DNA of 64,000 bases from GCA-2693325 sp036343635 (GTDB lineage: Bacteria > Latescibacterota > UBA2968 > UBA8231): NCBI GenBank assembly GCA_036343635.1, contig JAYYVF010000024.1, forward strand, positions 7,803-71,802, read 5' to 3'. The notes below the pieces were generated by a model. The model was not told the DNA's origin. It did not search any database and saw nothing but the letters and a program-made list of their open reading frames with translations. Made by a program: the position numbers and the translations under genes. Shown here in pieces: positions 17,046 through 26,642 of the stretch (within the stretch, counting starts at the first letter, position 1; each line of letters opens with the position of its first letter).

Positions 17046-18947
17046 TTGTTTATGAATTTTGTCGAAGCCATCCAAGAAGGAACGTTACTTTGTGACGGAG
17101 CAATCGGATCGTTACTCTTTGAGCGAACTGGGCGCCTTTCTGAACACAACCACAACTACGAAAGTTTCAACATAGATCGCCCGGAAATTGTTACGGGAAT
17201 ACATCTTGAATACCTCCAAGCAGGCGCTCAAGTCTTAACGACAAATACATTTTCATGTAACCTTGCACACCTTTCTACGCACAATCAATCTCATCGATTA
17301 GAAGAGATCAATCGGGCGGGCGTCCTGCGGGCTAAAGATGCTATACAACTTTTCGGTGCGCAACATAATAAGGGGCAAAAAGTATTTATTGCAGGATCTA
17401 TAGGTCCGACACCGAACGTGAATGAATCTCCGGAAGAAGCTCGCACTGTTTATACTCCCCAGATTTTAGCATTGGTAAACGGCGGGGCAGATGCAATTCT
17501 ATTAGAAACATTCACTTCATTACAGCATGTTCGCACAGTGCTCGAAATAATAAACCAAATCAAATGTCCCCCACCCGCAATAGTGCATATGTCTCTTCGA
17601 AAAAAAAGCAATGGCGACTGGAGTCAAGATCCCATTCATCTTGTTAATGAAACGGCTAAACTTGGCGCGTGTGTAGTAGGAGTCAACTGCTGTTCACCTT
17701 CTGAAGCAAATTCCTTCTTAGAAACTACGAACCAAATTGACAGCGTAATAAAAAATAAAATACATCTATCTGTGATGCCTAATGGAGGGGATTTCAAGCG
17801 AATCGGACACCGTTATCTAACGGGAGTTAATCCTGAGTTCATGGGTAAATTCGCACGACAAGCTGTAATTAAAGGTACCAGGCTAGTCGGAGGTTGTTGC
17901 GATGTTCACCCTGAACATATCCATGAGATGCAGAATTATTTACGTGCAAATGACACGTCAAGAATTTTCCTAACAAAACCGCATGATCCAAAAACAGAAG
18001 CAATCTCGGATAGTCTTAGGTCTAAAAACGGTGCCTTTTCGAAAAAAATAATAAGTAATGAATTTGCCGTAAGCGTCGAACTACTACCATCTCGGGGAAC
18101 GGGAGGAATTAAGTCGCGCTTAAACTTCATTAAATCTTTGGTTGATTCTGGTTTGGCCGATGCCATAGATCTCACAGATGGATCACGCGGGATATCTTTA
18201 ATGGCACCTACCGATTTCATTCAAGTCATAAGGCGGCGACTAAATTGGAATAGCAACGACCAAATCGAACTTATTCCTCATTTTACTATGCGCGATTTAA
18301 ATAGTCTGGCTATACAAAGTAGACTTATTGGGATGTGGGCAAACGACGTTCATAATGTGTTGTTGATATCCGGTGATCCACCTAAAATGTCTCCCACCTA
18401 TCCGCGTTCAAGTGCCGTTTTCGACCTAGATTCAACGAGCGTAATACACTACGTAAAAAATAATCTCAACATGGGTATTGATTTTGGAGGTCACAAACTA
18501 GGCACACACAAAAACCCACGTACGAAATTCACTGTCGGTAGTGGGTTTGAACCTGAAGCGGCCGACATTCAAAAAGAACTTGAAAAGCTTGAACGCAAAA
18601 TAGACGCCGGCGTCGACTATATTATGACGCAACCGACATTTAACCAAACTGTAACAGAAACACTTCAGGCCTTTCGAAATCAATCTTCGTTTTTAATTGG
18701 CGTAATCGTATTAAACGGCCTGGAACATGCAAAAAGAATGGCCGCGGTTCCTGGTGTGGTAATCCCAGACAACGTTCTCTCTAAGATAGCACGCTACGAT
18801 AATATAGAGGATCAAAAGGAGGCTGGAGCCGAAATAGCATCTAAACAGATCCGGTGGGCACGCGAGGAAGGTTGGTCTGGTACATATCTTATGTCCCCGG
18901 CCTCGCACGATAAGATAATACAAGTTTTAAGTAATGGGATCGGTTAA
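17046..18947 (+). CDS. Homocysteine S-methyltransferase / methylenetetrahydrofolate reductase fusion
   Basis: About 630 residues in two enzymes. Residues 1-300 are a homocysteine methyltransferase barrel with zinc ligands in V-N-C-C-S and G-G-C-C-D-V-H-P-E-H; residues 335-633 are a methylenetetrahydrofolate reductase barrel (F-A-V-S-V-E-L-L-P-S-R-G at its start, later F-x-V-G-S-G-F and Y-I-M-T-Q-P-T-F). The layout equals Bacillus YitJ-type bifunctional proteins, which reduce methylene-THF and methylate homocysteine to methionine. Start is TTG at 17046 (five bases after GGA) or ATG at 17052; both keep the protein intact. Single-gene unit behind its own promoter, convergent with cca. Confidence 0.92.
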   Translation: MFMNFVEAIQEGTLLCDGAIGSLLFERTGRLSEHNHNYESFNIDRPEIVTGIHLEYLQAGAQVLTTNTFSCNLAHLSTHNQSHRLEEINRAGVLRAKDAIQLFGAQHNKGQKVFIAGSIGPTPNVNESPEEARTVYTPQILALVNGGADAILLETFTSLQHVRTVLEIINQIKCPPPAIVHMSLRKKSNGDWSQDPIHLVNETAKLGACVVGVNCCSPSEANSFLETTNQIDSVIKNKIHLSVMPNGGDFKRIGHRYLTGVNPEFMGKFARQAVIKGTRLVGGCCDVHPEHIHEMQNYLRANDTSRIFLTKPHDPKTEAISDSLRSKNGAFSKKIISNEFAVSVELLPSRGTGGIKSRLNFIKSLVDSGLADAIDLTDGSRGISLMAPTDFIQVIRRRLNWNSNDQIELIPHFTMRDLNSLAIQSRLIGMWANDVHNVLLISGDPPKMSPTYPRSSAVFDLDSTSVIHYVKNNLNMGIDFGGHKLGTHKNPRTKFTVGSGFEPEAADIQKELEKLERKIDAGVDYIMTQPTFNQTVTETLQAFRNQSSFLIGVIVLNGLEHAKRMAAVPGVVIPDNVLSKIARYDNIEDQKEAGAEIASKQIRWAREEGWSGTYLMSPASHDKIIQVLSNGIG

Positions 18948-18963
18948 TTACATCCAGACTATT

Positions 18964-20283
18964 TCATTCGTTGATTATATCCGAATAATTTGAGCGGACC
19001 CATTCCAAAGCTTGCGTTCGAGTAAATAATTTTTCACCAAGTTGAGCATCCTCAATATTCAAAAGGATACTCCCTATTTCTGGACCTGGACGAATACCCA
19101 ATTCAATTAGATCGCTACCTGATAAAATTCGAGCAGGCCGTAACTCTTGTTGACTAAGAGATTCTAATTGATCCGCGCAAAAATCATATATATCTAACCT
19201 ACCCGAACCACCCAAACAATCTACGCGATGCAGTTCTAACAACTCGTCAAAATAACTCTGACGAAACAATCGGCGCCGTGTACTTTCTCTCATCTCCCGA
19301 ACATTAAATAATTGCATGTGTTTACCAACCAAATTAACTATCCGATTTCTACGACTATTTGACATCCGCAGTCGTTTGCAAATCTTTACGGCCATTTTTG
19401 CCCCAACTGCATCATGACCGATAAAACGTATTCGATCTGTGCGTTTTCTTGTCGACTTTTTCCCTATATCATGCAATAATGCAGCCCATGCCAGTTCAGG
19501 AGAAGGGTTTTGCAATAAACTCATAACCTTTAACGTGTGATTCCAAACATCTCCTTCCGGATGAAATTCTAACGGCTGATCAACCCCCCTGAGTTCCGCT
19601 ACTTCCGGAAGCAAAACATTCATCAAACCGGTTTCCATCAAGACTTTGAGTGCTTGGGAATTCTGGGATAACCTAAAAATAGACGTTAATTCATCTTCTA
19701 TGCGTTCGGCACTGACGCAAACTATCTCTTGCGCACAATCTTTGACAGCTCGCAATGTAGCAGAATCCCAATTTAGGGTAAATTTTGAAGCGAACCGTAC
19801 CGCACGCAGTAACCTCAAAGGATCTTCATTAAATCTATTTTCTGGGATACCAATACAGCGTAATGTACGCCCATCCACATCCTTACAGCCGTCGACAAAA
19901 TCTATTAATTCAGTTTTAATAGGATCATAAAATAAACCATTTATGGTAAAATCACGACGAAGAGCATCTTGTCTAGGAGACGCTACTTCAACATACGCAG
20001 GGTGTCGATTGTCCCTATAAGGGCCGTCGCTACGAAAGCTGGTAACATCGTAAGACCCTTGAGACAAAATCACGACACAGCTACCAAACTTTTCTCCTAC
20101 CGACAACGTGCGTTGAAAGATTGAGGAAACTTGTTCGGGTGAAGCATCGGTTGCTATATCCCAATCTTTCGGCTTTACCCCCAACAGCACATCACGAACA
20201 CACCCTCCTGCCAAGAGGGCTGAATAACCAGCACCATGCAAACTTTTAATGACTCGCAACGCCCCTATGTCAATATTTTTCAA
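18964..20283 (-). CDS. cca: CCA-adding tRNA nucleotidyltransferase with HD domain
   Basis: A 439-residue class II nucleotidyltransferase. The head domain has G-G-C-V-R-D-x-L-L-G and the metal-binding D-W-D (K-D-W-D-I-A-T-D); the nucleotide-selecting region with R-R-D-F-T-I-N and R-F-N-E-D-P-L-R-L-L-R-A-V-R-F follows. Residues about 240-340 form an HD phosphohydrolase domain (L-L-H-D-I-G-K). It adds or repairs the 3' CCA of tRNAs; poly(A) polymerase activity cannot be excluded from sequence alone. TTG start at 20283 overlaps the stop of the FN3 lipoprotein gene by four bases. Confidence 0.92.
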   Translation of the reverse strand: MKNIDIGALRVIKSLHGAGYSALLAGGCVRDVLLGVKPKDWDIATDASPEQVSSIFQRTLSVGEKFGSCVVILSQGSYDVTSFRSDGPYRDNRHPAYVEVASPRQDALRRDFTINGLFYDPIKTELIDFVDGCKDVDGRTLRCIGIPENRFNEDPLRLLRAVRFASKFTLNWDSATLRAVKDCAQEIVCVSAERIEDELTSIFRLSQNSQALKVLMETGLMNVLLPEVAELRGVDQPLEFHPEGDVWNHTLKVMSLLQNPSPELAWAALLHDIGKKSTRKRTDRIRFIGHDAVGAKMAVKICKRLRMSNSRRNRIVNLVGKHMQLFNVREMRESTRRRLFRQSYFDELLELHRVDCLGGSGRLDIYDFCADQLESLSQQELRPARILSGSDLIELGIRPGPEIGSILLNIEDAQLGEKLFTRTQALEWVRSNYSDIINE

Positions 20284-21266
20284 CGGACCTTAAAATTTGT
20301 AATAGAACTAACGGTGTTTTCTACACCTGTGTTTTGAGTGCTGGCAATTACTTTCCAGTAATAAATCGCACCGGATTCTAATTCCATACGTTGGTTTTTC
20401 GAGAGCAGACGCCCCACAAATGCTACGGTCGTGTCAGGAGTAAGTTCTATTTCAGAGATCTCTCCACTCGTTGGAGAAGTCGTTACTACAACCCTGTATC
20501 CTGTTGCCTTTGGAACAGAATTCCAACGAAAAACTACTGGAGTCTCTATCAGAGCCCCTTCAATTGGACTCACCAGCGACGGGAGATTCAAAGGAGAATC
20601 ACTTGCGACAGAGCTCATTGGGCTTTCCTTAGCTCCCCTATCAACAGCAGTGATCGCATAAAAATAGGTTTCCCCTACTTCAACGGTTTGATCAACATAT
20701 CTAGCATCAACTACCTCCACCAATAAATTTTTCGCAGTAGGATTAACCTGTTCAACCTGACTACGATAGACACGGTACCCGACAAGGTCAGCTTCTGAAT
20801 TTTCATCCCAATCCAATGAAATATCCAATTTACCTATCAGAGGGATATTATGAGCAACAGCGCGCAACTTAAGTGGAGATTCAGGTGTTCGGTTATTAAA
20901 AGGTTGGCCACTCACGGTATTTGACCACTCGCCGAACCGTCCAAATTTGTCAACAGCCGCCACCCGATAGGAATACTCCGTCGTATACTCCAAGCCTCTA
21001 TCAGTAAATTCAGTTCCCGAAATAGAATCTGAAATAGGTGTTGCATCTTCTCCATCCTCAGAAGATCTAAACACTTTATATAGCAAGTCGTAATCTGACG
21101 ATACGGCCGACCATAACAGGCGAACTTCTCCATCACCTATAGATTCTAAGCGTAATATTGGAGCTTCCAGAAGAGAAACCTCGTGCGAATCAATAGGGCT
21201 TTTTTTATCGTCTCCACAGCCAACGTTTAAAATACAAACAATAAGAAATACAATCTGGCTCTTCAT
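20280..21266 (-). CDS. Fibronectin type III lipoprotein
   Basis: A 328-residue exported protein. From the ATG at 21266 the N-terminus is a lipoprotein signal: M-K-S, a hydrophobic core, then lipobox L-N-V-G-C with the lipidated Cys near residue 17. The mature part holds two or three fibronectin III-like domains (first about 35-125, second about 130-230; motifs Y-S-Y-R-V-A-A-V-D and Y-F-Y-A-I-T-A-V-D are the typical G strands), plus a third beta-rich region. A strong GGAGG lies five bases before this ATG; the in-frame ATG at 21281 would place the ribosome site inside the gene and is rejected. Likely outer-membrane or periplasmic binding/scaffold protein; ligand unknown. Confidence 0.85.
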   Translation of the reverse strand: MKSQIVFLIVCILNVGCGDDKKSPIDSHEVSLLEAPILRLESIGDGEVRLLWSAVSSDYDLLYKVFRSSEDGEDATPISDSISGTEFTDRGLEYTTEYSYRVAAVDKFGRFGEWSNTVSGQPFNNRTPESPLKLRAVAHNIPLIGKLDISLDWDENSEADLVGYRVYRSQVEQVNPTAKNLLVEVVDARYVDQTVEVGETYFYAITAVDRGAKESPMSSVASDSPLNLPSLVSPIEGALIETPVVFRWNSVPKATGYRVVVTTSPTSGEISEIELTPDTTVAFVGRLLSKNQRMELESGAIYYWKVIASTQNTGVENTVSSITNFKVR

Positions 21267-21430
21267 AAATACACCTCCCATATCCCGAAGTTAGAAAGAA
21301 CCTATCAATATTTGCAAGTGTTAGGTTGTGTTTAGGTTACGAGTATCAAAGATAGGGGATATTATATGCACAAAACTTAGGATAAATGTTATACATCTAA
21401 ATCATCTCAATCTTATCAAAACCTATGATC

Positions 21431-22831
21431 TTAAATATTGATGGCCTCATCAAAAGCTGCACCAGCTGCTTCCATCACCATCTCAGAAAGCGTAGGATGC
21501 GCATGTACCGTCCACATTAATTCTTCGTAAGTAGCTTCCATATTAATTGCTAATGCCACCTCAGCAATTAGCTCTGTTGCACCATTTCCGATGATCGTTC
21601 CACCTAAAAGTTCCCCATATTCAGCTTCAAAAATCAACTTAACAAAACCATCCGTGCTACCGCTTGCCTGTGCCCTACCGCTAGCTTCAAATGGGAAACG
21701 GCCGATTTTCACCTTGACACCTTGATTCAATGCATCAGCTTCGCTTAGGCCCGTGCTTGCAATTTGTGGTTGTGAATAGACACAACTCGGGATATTTCTG
21801 CGATTGATCGGAGACCTTTCCCGACCGACAATAAATTCTACAGCTGCAATCCCCTCGGCTACAGCGGCATGCGCCAATTGAGGAGCCCCAGCAACATCTC
21901 CTATGGCCCATATACCAACCACTGAAGTCTGTTGCCTTTCATTGACTTGTATCGTATCACCATTCTTACGAACACCCAGGGCCTCTAAACCGAGCCCGTT
22001 ACTAAGTCCCTCGACCCCGACAGCCATCAAAATCTTTTCCGCAGATAATGTTTTTTCTTGCTCTCTCGAGCTATATGTTAGACGAGCACTATCACCCATT
22101 AATTCCACTCCTTTTACACTAACACCAGTTTTTATTTCAATTCCTTTTTTGTTAAATAGGTCCTCCAAGAGATTAGCTACTTCAGGATCTTCCCGCGGAA
22201 GAAGGTGATTCTCCGATTCTAAAAGAGTAACAGCACAACCGAAAGCATTAAAAAAATAGGCGAATTCGACCCCAATAGCTCCTCCACCAATTATCACCAT
22301 TGATTTTGGACATGAAGTCAATTCCATTGCATTACGACTAGATAAGACTAACTCTCCATCGATATCAATACCTGGTACTGAACGAGGTTTGCTTCCCGTC
22401 GAAATGATAATGTGTTCGGATTGAATATCACCCGACTTCTCACCTTCACAATCAACCACCTCAACGTGACCTAACGGCGAAATTCGTCCTAATCCGTTTC
22501 TAATTTCGACTCCATTTTTTTTCATTAGATAATCGATGCCAGTGGACAATTTTACGGCCACTTCGCGCGAGTTAGCCATAACCTTCCCCCAATCAAAACT
22601 CGCCCCATCGACACGAATTCCCCTAGATTCTACTTCTCCAAGCAATTGCCAGATCTCAGCATTTCCTAAAAGAGCTTTAGTTGGTATACAACCCCAATTA
22701 AGGCATATACCCCCAAGTTTCTCTTTTTCCACCAGTATAACACGTAACCCCAACTGACGTGCCCTAATCGCCGCTGAATATCCACCAGGTCCTCCGCCCA
22801 AAACAACTACATCGTAGTCTTTGTCGGCCAC
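21431..22831 (-). CDS. lpdA: Dihydrolipoyl dehydrogenase (E3)
   Basis: A 466-residue flavoprotein disulfide reductase of full length. N-terminal FAD motif G-G-G-P-G-G-Y-S-A-A, redox disulfide C43-x4-C48 in G-G-I-C-L-N-W-G-C-I-P-T-K-A, NAD-binding G-G-G-A-I-G-V-E-F near the middle, second FAD motif A-I-G-D-V-A-G, and the catalytic H-x-H-P-T-L-S-E at the end. It reoxidises the lipoyl groups of 2-oxoacid dehydrogenase complexes or of the glycine cleavage system. GTG start with GGAGG four bases upstream. No E1/E2 genes are nearby, so it probably serves several complexes. Confidence 0.95.
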   Translation of the reverse strand: MADKDYDVVVLGGGPGGYSAAIRARQLGLRVILVEKEKLGGICLNWGCIPTKALLGNAEIWQLLGEVESRGIRVDGASFDWGKVMANSREVAVKLSTGIDYLMKKNGVEIRNGLGRISPLGHVEVVDCEGEKSGDIQSEHIIISTGSKPRSVPGIDIDGELVLSSRNAMELTSCPKSMVIIGGGAIGVEFAYFFNAFGCAVTLLESENHLLPREDPEVANLLEDLFNKKGIEIKTGVSVKGVELMGDSARLTYSSREQEKTLSAEKILMAVGVEGLSNGLGLEALGVRKNGDTIQVNERQQTSVVGIWAIGDVAGAPQLAHAAVAEGIAAVEFIVGRERSPINRRNIPSCVYSQPQIASTGLSEADALNQGVKVKIGRFPFEASGRAQASGSTDGFVKLIFEAEYGELLGGTIIGNGATELIAEVALAINMEATYEELMWTVHAHPTLSEMVMEAAGAAFDEAINI

Positions 22832-22938
22832 GGTTCCTCCAGATCAATGAAATTGACAAGTCTCTTCGAAAACATAATTTAGCCAGTAATAATAAAGAGG
22901 CAATTAATTAAACAACTCTAAACAAACAGCAAATAATT

Positions 22939-23400
22939 TTGAAAAAAATTCATATCTATACAGATGGCGCCTGTTCAGGCAACCCTGGTCCAGGCGGATG
23001 GGCTGCGCGAATACTGTTTCCAGACGGCCTAATAAAGGAAATTGGAGGGGCAACACAGGAAACTACGAATAATAGAATGGAACTTCTTGCCGCCATAGAG
23101 GCATTAAAATTAGTTAACAATATGAAATGTCCCGACCCTATCACTGTAGTTACTGACAGTGAATATGTACTAAAAGGCATTACAGACTGGATTGTAGGTT
23201 GGAAACGTAGAGGTTGGAAAACTGCAGCTAAAAAACCCGTAATTAATCAAGATCTATGGATTATTTTAGATGAATTAAACACTGTCCAAGTAAACTGGGA
23301 ATATACCCGCGGACATGCAGGTGACCCCAACAATGAGCGATGTGATCAAATCGCTCAATCTCTTTCGCGAGGCGAACAAGTAGATTTAGAGAACTATTAA
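22939..23400 (+). CDS. rnhA: Ribonuclease HI
   Basis: A 153-residue RNase HI that cleaves RNA in RNA-DNA hybrids. The catalytic set is visible: D9 (Y-T-D-G-A-C-S-G-N-P-G-P-G-G), E48 (N-R-M-E-L), D73 (V-T-D-S-E-Y-V) and D136, with H126 in the flexible loop (R-G-H-A-G). The basic handle W-K-R-R-G-W-K is present. The start is TTG at 22939; there is no good ribosome site, and no closer ATG keeps D9. Single-gene unit, divergent from lpdA. Confidence 0.94.
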   Translation: MKKIHIYTDGACSGNPGPGGWAARILFPDGLIKEIGGATQETTNNRMELLAAIEALKLVNNMKCPDPITVVTDSEYVLKGITDWIVGWKRRGWKTAAKKPVINQDLWIILDELNTVQVNWEYTRGHAGDPNNERCDQIAQSLSRGEQVDLENY

Positions 23401-23582
23401 ATATCGCTTATAGGAATCAATGCAAAATTTAGACGAAAAATAAATGGCATTCCGACCCGTAAAGCTATGGCCAGTTTAGTCTCATAATCGTTGCGCAATA
23501 ACCGACGATCGTCAACCAATTGATCAATCTGTATTTTTACTTCAGACAAATCTAGTATAGACTCGACTAAACCGCCAATAAT
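23397..23582 (-). CDS. Possible small ORF without standard start codon
   Basis: The minus strand of this stretch between rnhA and the SH3-like gene can be read for 61 codons with protein-like composition (amphipathic segment D-L-S-E-V-K-I-Q-I-D-Q-L-V-D-D-R-R). The frame begins after a stop at ATT-ATT, has no ATG or GTG near the start, and ends inside the rnhA stop codon. It may be a small gene starting at ATT, behind an AGG ten bases upstream, the remnant of a longer gene, or chance. No family recognised. Confidence 0.2.
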   Translation of the reverse strand: MIGGLVESILDLSEVKIQIDQLVDDRRLLRNDYETKLAIALRVGMPFIFRLNFALIPISDI

Positions 23583-23631
23583 TTAAACCTCTAATTCTTA
23601 AATAATCCTAAATATTTTCAAGCTTCCCAAA

Positions 23632-24333
23632 CTACTCATTTAGGCTTAACTGTTTCGACCAATTTTTGCCCTCGTCGGAAGAAAAGCGAGAAAAATTAAT
23701 CCACTCCTCAACGCTACCATCAGCTACTTGATTCAAGTTCTCTACAGGAATCTCAGCTATGATTCTACCCACCGTACCATTACCATCTGGAAGATTAGAT
23801 TCAACCCTCACCGCGTCCACATCAATATTATCTCCGACCCAATCCCACACTGCATACGCCAATTTACACTGACGCGCCACCAATCGGTCTAAACCTATAT
23901 TTCCAACTCGAAATCGAATTCTAAGTAAACGTAAATCGCTATCTATATTTAGACCATAAAACTTACCCAAATCCTCATTAACCAATCTCCTTACGCGGGG
24001 AAGGGCCTCTATTAACGGATCGACAGGAGCTGCAATCTTTTTGTCGAGTTTGATTTCCGTTACTTCCTCTACAAATCCTTCAAGTGATGGACCCCACATC
24101 CAACCTTCAACACGCACTCGAACCCAGTTCCCTTCCTGTGCAATTAATTCTACTTCACCACCCTCTATCATAGTTCCAATTTTCGGACCATTAGGCTCTC
24201 GCCGAAGATTCTCAACATTACTCTCAACACGCATTTTCCCTGTGCGCATGACCAACTGACTCCAAACCGCTATACTACCAATTACAATACTACTGAATAA
24301 ACAAAAGATTACATGTTTATATATCTTTTTCAT
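23632..24333 (-). CDS. Exported SH3-like domain protein of unknown function
   Basis: A 233-residue protein with an N-terminal hydrophobic segment (about residues 7-27) preceded by K-K-I-Y-K, either a signal anchor or an uncleaved signal peptide. Residues about 35-85 look like a bacterial SH3 domain: V-E-N-L-R-R-E-P-N-G-P-K-I-G-T, then G-N-W-V-R-V-R-V-E-G-W-M-W. The C-terminal 130 residues are an alpha/beta region that I do not recognise. It probably sits in the periplasm, where SH3b domains often bind peptidoglycan or proteins. Ends ahead of rnhA (convergent), divergent from the orphan gene at 24.5 kb. Confidence 0.72.
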   Translation of the reverse strand: MKKIYKHVIFCLFSSIVIGSIAVWSQLVMRTGKMRVESNVENLRREPNGPKIGTMIEGGEVELIAQEGNWVRVRVEGWMWGPSLEGFVEEVTEIKLDKKIAAPVDPLIEALPRVRRLVNEDLGKFYGLNIDSDLRLLRIRFRVGNIGLDRLVARQCKLAYAVWDWVGDNIDVDAVRVESNLPDGNGTVGRIIAEIPVENLNQVADGSVEEWINFSRFSSDEGKNWSKQLSLNE

Positions 24334-24423
24334 TATAAATTGAACCCGTTAATAGAGGATTTACGCGACAACACCTATTATTTAAAAAAATGCAATACAA
24401 AAATAATTTAGGAAACAAACCGC

Positions 24424-24453
24424 TTGACTCCAATCGCTGATTTTTTGTAAATA
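24424..24453 (+). promoter_or_regulatory. Predicted sigma-70 promoter for the orphan gene
   Basis: TTGACT (24424-24429) and TAAATA (24448-24453) are 18 bases apart, about 80 bases before the ATG. The leader carries an imperfectly spaced inverted repeat, CGGTAAA (24454-24460) and TTTACCG (24488-24494), which may fold in the transcript. Confidence 0.35.
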
Positions 24454-24536
24454 CGGTAAAGCCACACATTTTGCTCGTCTAACGGATTTTACCGAGGTCA
24501 CGCACTATATTCAGTTTCTTTCTTTTTGGATAACCA

Positions 24537-25352
24537 ATGATACCTGCCAAAGAAAATCAGGGATTTACAGAATTCATACCCAATCTGATACATGAAATGC
24601 CGGGAATTAATGAACTTCATCCAGAAGAGGCTGCCAGATGGCTATTTTTGGATCGTTTTATCTCCATCGACAAACTTTCAAAGATGCTGGGCGTCAACCC
24701 AGAAGCGTTTCATAATGATAGTATCCAGAAAGATTTGAAAATTTTCATGGATAGAATTTTCTCTACGCCTCGAGTTTCTAAACTGATTAGAAAGGGTGCT
24801 ATCGCCAAGCTACAGATGTTATTTTCCTCAAGCGTTTTGTTGTTTCGTAATAGTTACCTTGCAGATAACAACGAAGCTCATCAACCATGTAATATTGCCA
24901 ATCTTAGAGACCGATTCCCAGCATATTTTTATGCCCCCCGAGAATCCCCAAACTGGTACGAAAAAGAGCCATTTTACACCGAGGACATCTGCATTCCACG
25001 TTGGGTTTTGGTAGAATTAAACTTTCTCAATTGCATCTTAATTAACTCACAACAGGCAAAATATCTTTACTCTAAACGCAAAACATTTCCTCTAAATTCT
25101 GTAAAACAAAAATCTGTAATCGAAGAAATTTATGATCGCATAACAATCCAAGAAATACTAGGAGAAGAGTTACTCGATAGTAACTGCAACGTTCTAACAA
25201 GCACACGATATAGGAAAAATTCTAAAACTATATTCCATGTTTACGTAGTGCAGAAAGAGTCAAAAATCGGTTTCCAACGTAGCCATAAAAAACCTACCTT
25301 TCGAAAAAAGAGACCCTACTGGCCTGGATTTTTCCCCTCTGTCGAATTTTGA
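24537..25352 (+). CDS. Orphan protein of unknown function
   Basis: A 271-residue soluble protein with no family I recognise. The first 60 residues read like a helical adaptor (P-E-E-A-A-R-W-L-F-L-D-R-F-I-S-I-D-K-L-S-K-M-L-G-type pattern); the centre is aromatic-rich with several Tyr/Trp/Pro; the last 25 residues are strongly basic and aromatic (K-K-P-T-F-R-K-K-R-P-Y-W), a possible nucleic-acid or membrane contact. No signal peptide or membrane helix. GGA seven bases before the ATG and a predicted promoter support expression. Monocistronic between divergent and convergent neighbours. Confidence 0.65.
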   Translation: MIPAKENQGFTEFIPNLIHEMPGINELHPEEAARWLFLDRFISIDKLSKMLGVNPEAFHNDSIQKDLKIFMDRIFSTPRVSKLIRKGAIAKLQMLFSSSVLLFRNSYLADNNEAHQPCNIANLRDRFPAYFYAPRESPNWYEKEPFYTEDICIPRWVLVELNFLNCILINSQQAKYLYSKRKTFPLNSVKQKSVIEEIYDRITIQEILGEELLDSNCNVLTSTRYRKNSKTIFHVYVVQKESKIGFQRSHKKPTFRKKRPYWPGFFPSVEF

Positions 25353-25422
25353 ACATGAATTTTGGTAATAGTTCTTTCTTTGCGATAAACACCAAAAATA
25401 ATGATAAAGCAAAGAAAAAGAT

Positions 25423-26628
25423 CTAACCCGCATAGGTGGGGAAATAACCGTAACCTCTCAGATCGATTTTCCTTCCTTTACTTCCCCATTCAACACCTAA
25501 TTCGGAAAACAAAGCACTTTCGTGATATGCCTGAACAACTATTTCTGTCATACCATCAAAAACAAACTCCCCATGAATATTTTGGCGAATTCCGGATTTT
25601 GGCAATGCTACGACTTCTGTCGATTCAAAACTTCCACTAGCACATAAAACCTGCGCACGAGTTTTTTCCAATGGAACGCATAACCGGCTTGTTCCAACTA
25701 TGTGGGAAACAACGTTCTGTAGCACTTGTGGTTCAATCGCCGAAACATCCCACTTTTCCGAAAAACCATTTTGCAACTCAATTGAAACCTCCCCACTGTA
25801 ACTCAATTTTGCCCTTCCTAATTCACCTTCAAAGACATGTTCTGGATCAAATTTGCGGTCACCACAGTGAGTAAAAGAAAAAAACAACTCTGTTTCTTCC
25901 TCTGTATCGACACGGAAGACTGCTGTATCTGGAGACGAGATAGGATTCGCTCTGTACAATTCAGCTCGAACAAAGGTAGGATTTAATACACCGCGAACTT
26001 CATTCGATCCTAAAAACAAGGCAATATTTACCGAATGAGAAAAAGCATTATTATGAGGGCTATCTAAGATCCACGTATCGTCAACAGATAATTTTCCAGC
26101 CCAATTATTTCGCTTGTAATAATCTGAATTACGGGGCCAAGAGCCAAACGTACGGACTCGCTTTATTTTGCCCAATTTCCCTGAAACAATAAAGTCTTTT
26201 AAACGAAGATAGTCAGGATTGTAAGCATGTTGAAAACCAACTGCACAGAAACAATTGCTAGCATTTTCGGCCATCAACATGGCATTAAAATCTTGAATAC
26301 AACCAGCTGCAGGTTTCTCAACAAGCACATTGCAACCAGCTTCCAAAGCTGAAATCGCCATTGTCCGGTGAAGCGGAATACCAATCGGCAAACAAACGAG
26401 ATCTAAATCCTGACGCATCTCCCCAAGCATTTCCCGCAAACTTGGGAAAATAGCTACATTATTTTCCCTTAAGCGTGTCAACTCTTTGGTATAAATTAGT
26501 TGATCTGTCGGAATCGCTACCTGAGCAATCTGTATACCCATCTGAGCTTTTTCGACTGCATCAATATAGGATTTGTGAGTTAGGGCGAACCCTCCCATTC
26601 CAACTAATCCTATCCTTGGTAGCTCCAT
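25423..26628 (-). CDS. Gfo/Idh/MocA family oxidoreductase
   Basis: A 401-residue sugar-type dehydrogenase. N-terminal Rossmann motif I-G-L-V-G-M-G-G-F-A-L-T-H; the family E-K-P-A-A (N-V-L-V-E-K-P-A-A-G) carries the catalytic Lys that contacts NAD(P). The C-terminal alpha/beta domain is longer than in most members and includes D-S-P-H-N-N-A-F-S-H in the place of the usual substrate His/Asp region. Probably acts on a sugar, inositol or sugar acid; the exact substrate is not readable. It lies 14 bases after an aldo/keto reductase on the same strand, so the two are likely one operon for carbohydrate oxidation. Confidence 0.87.
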   Translation of the reverse strand: MELPRIGLVGMGGFALTHKSYIDAVEKAQMGIQIAQVAIPTDQLIYTKELTRLRENNVAIFPSLREMLGEMRQDLDLVCLPIGIPLHRTMAISALEAGCNVLVEKPAAGCIQDFNAMLMAENASNCFCAVGFQHAYNPDYLRLKDFIVSGKLGKIKRVRTFGSWPRNSDYYKRNNWAGKLSVDDTWILDSPHNNAFSHSVNIALFLGSNEVRGVLNPTFVRAELYRANPISSPDTAVFRVDTEEETELFFSFTHCGDRKFDPEHVFEGELGRAKLSYSGEVSIELQNGFSEKWDVSAIEPQVLQNVVSHIVGTSRLCVPLEKTRAQVLCASGSFESTEVVALPKSGIRQNIHGEFVFDGMTEIVVQAYHESALFSELGVEWGSKGRKIDLRGYGYFPTYAG

Positions 26629-26642
26629 TGTCCCTACTTCCT

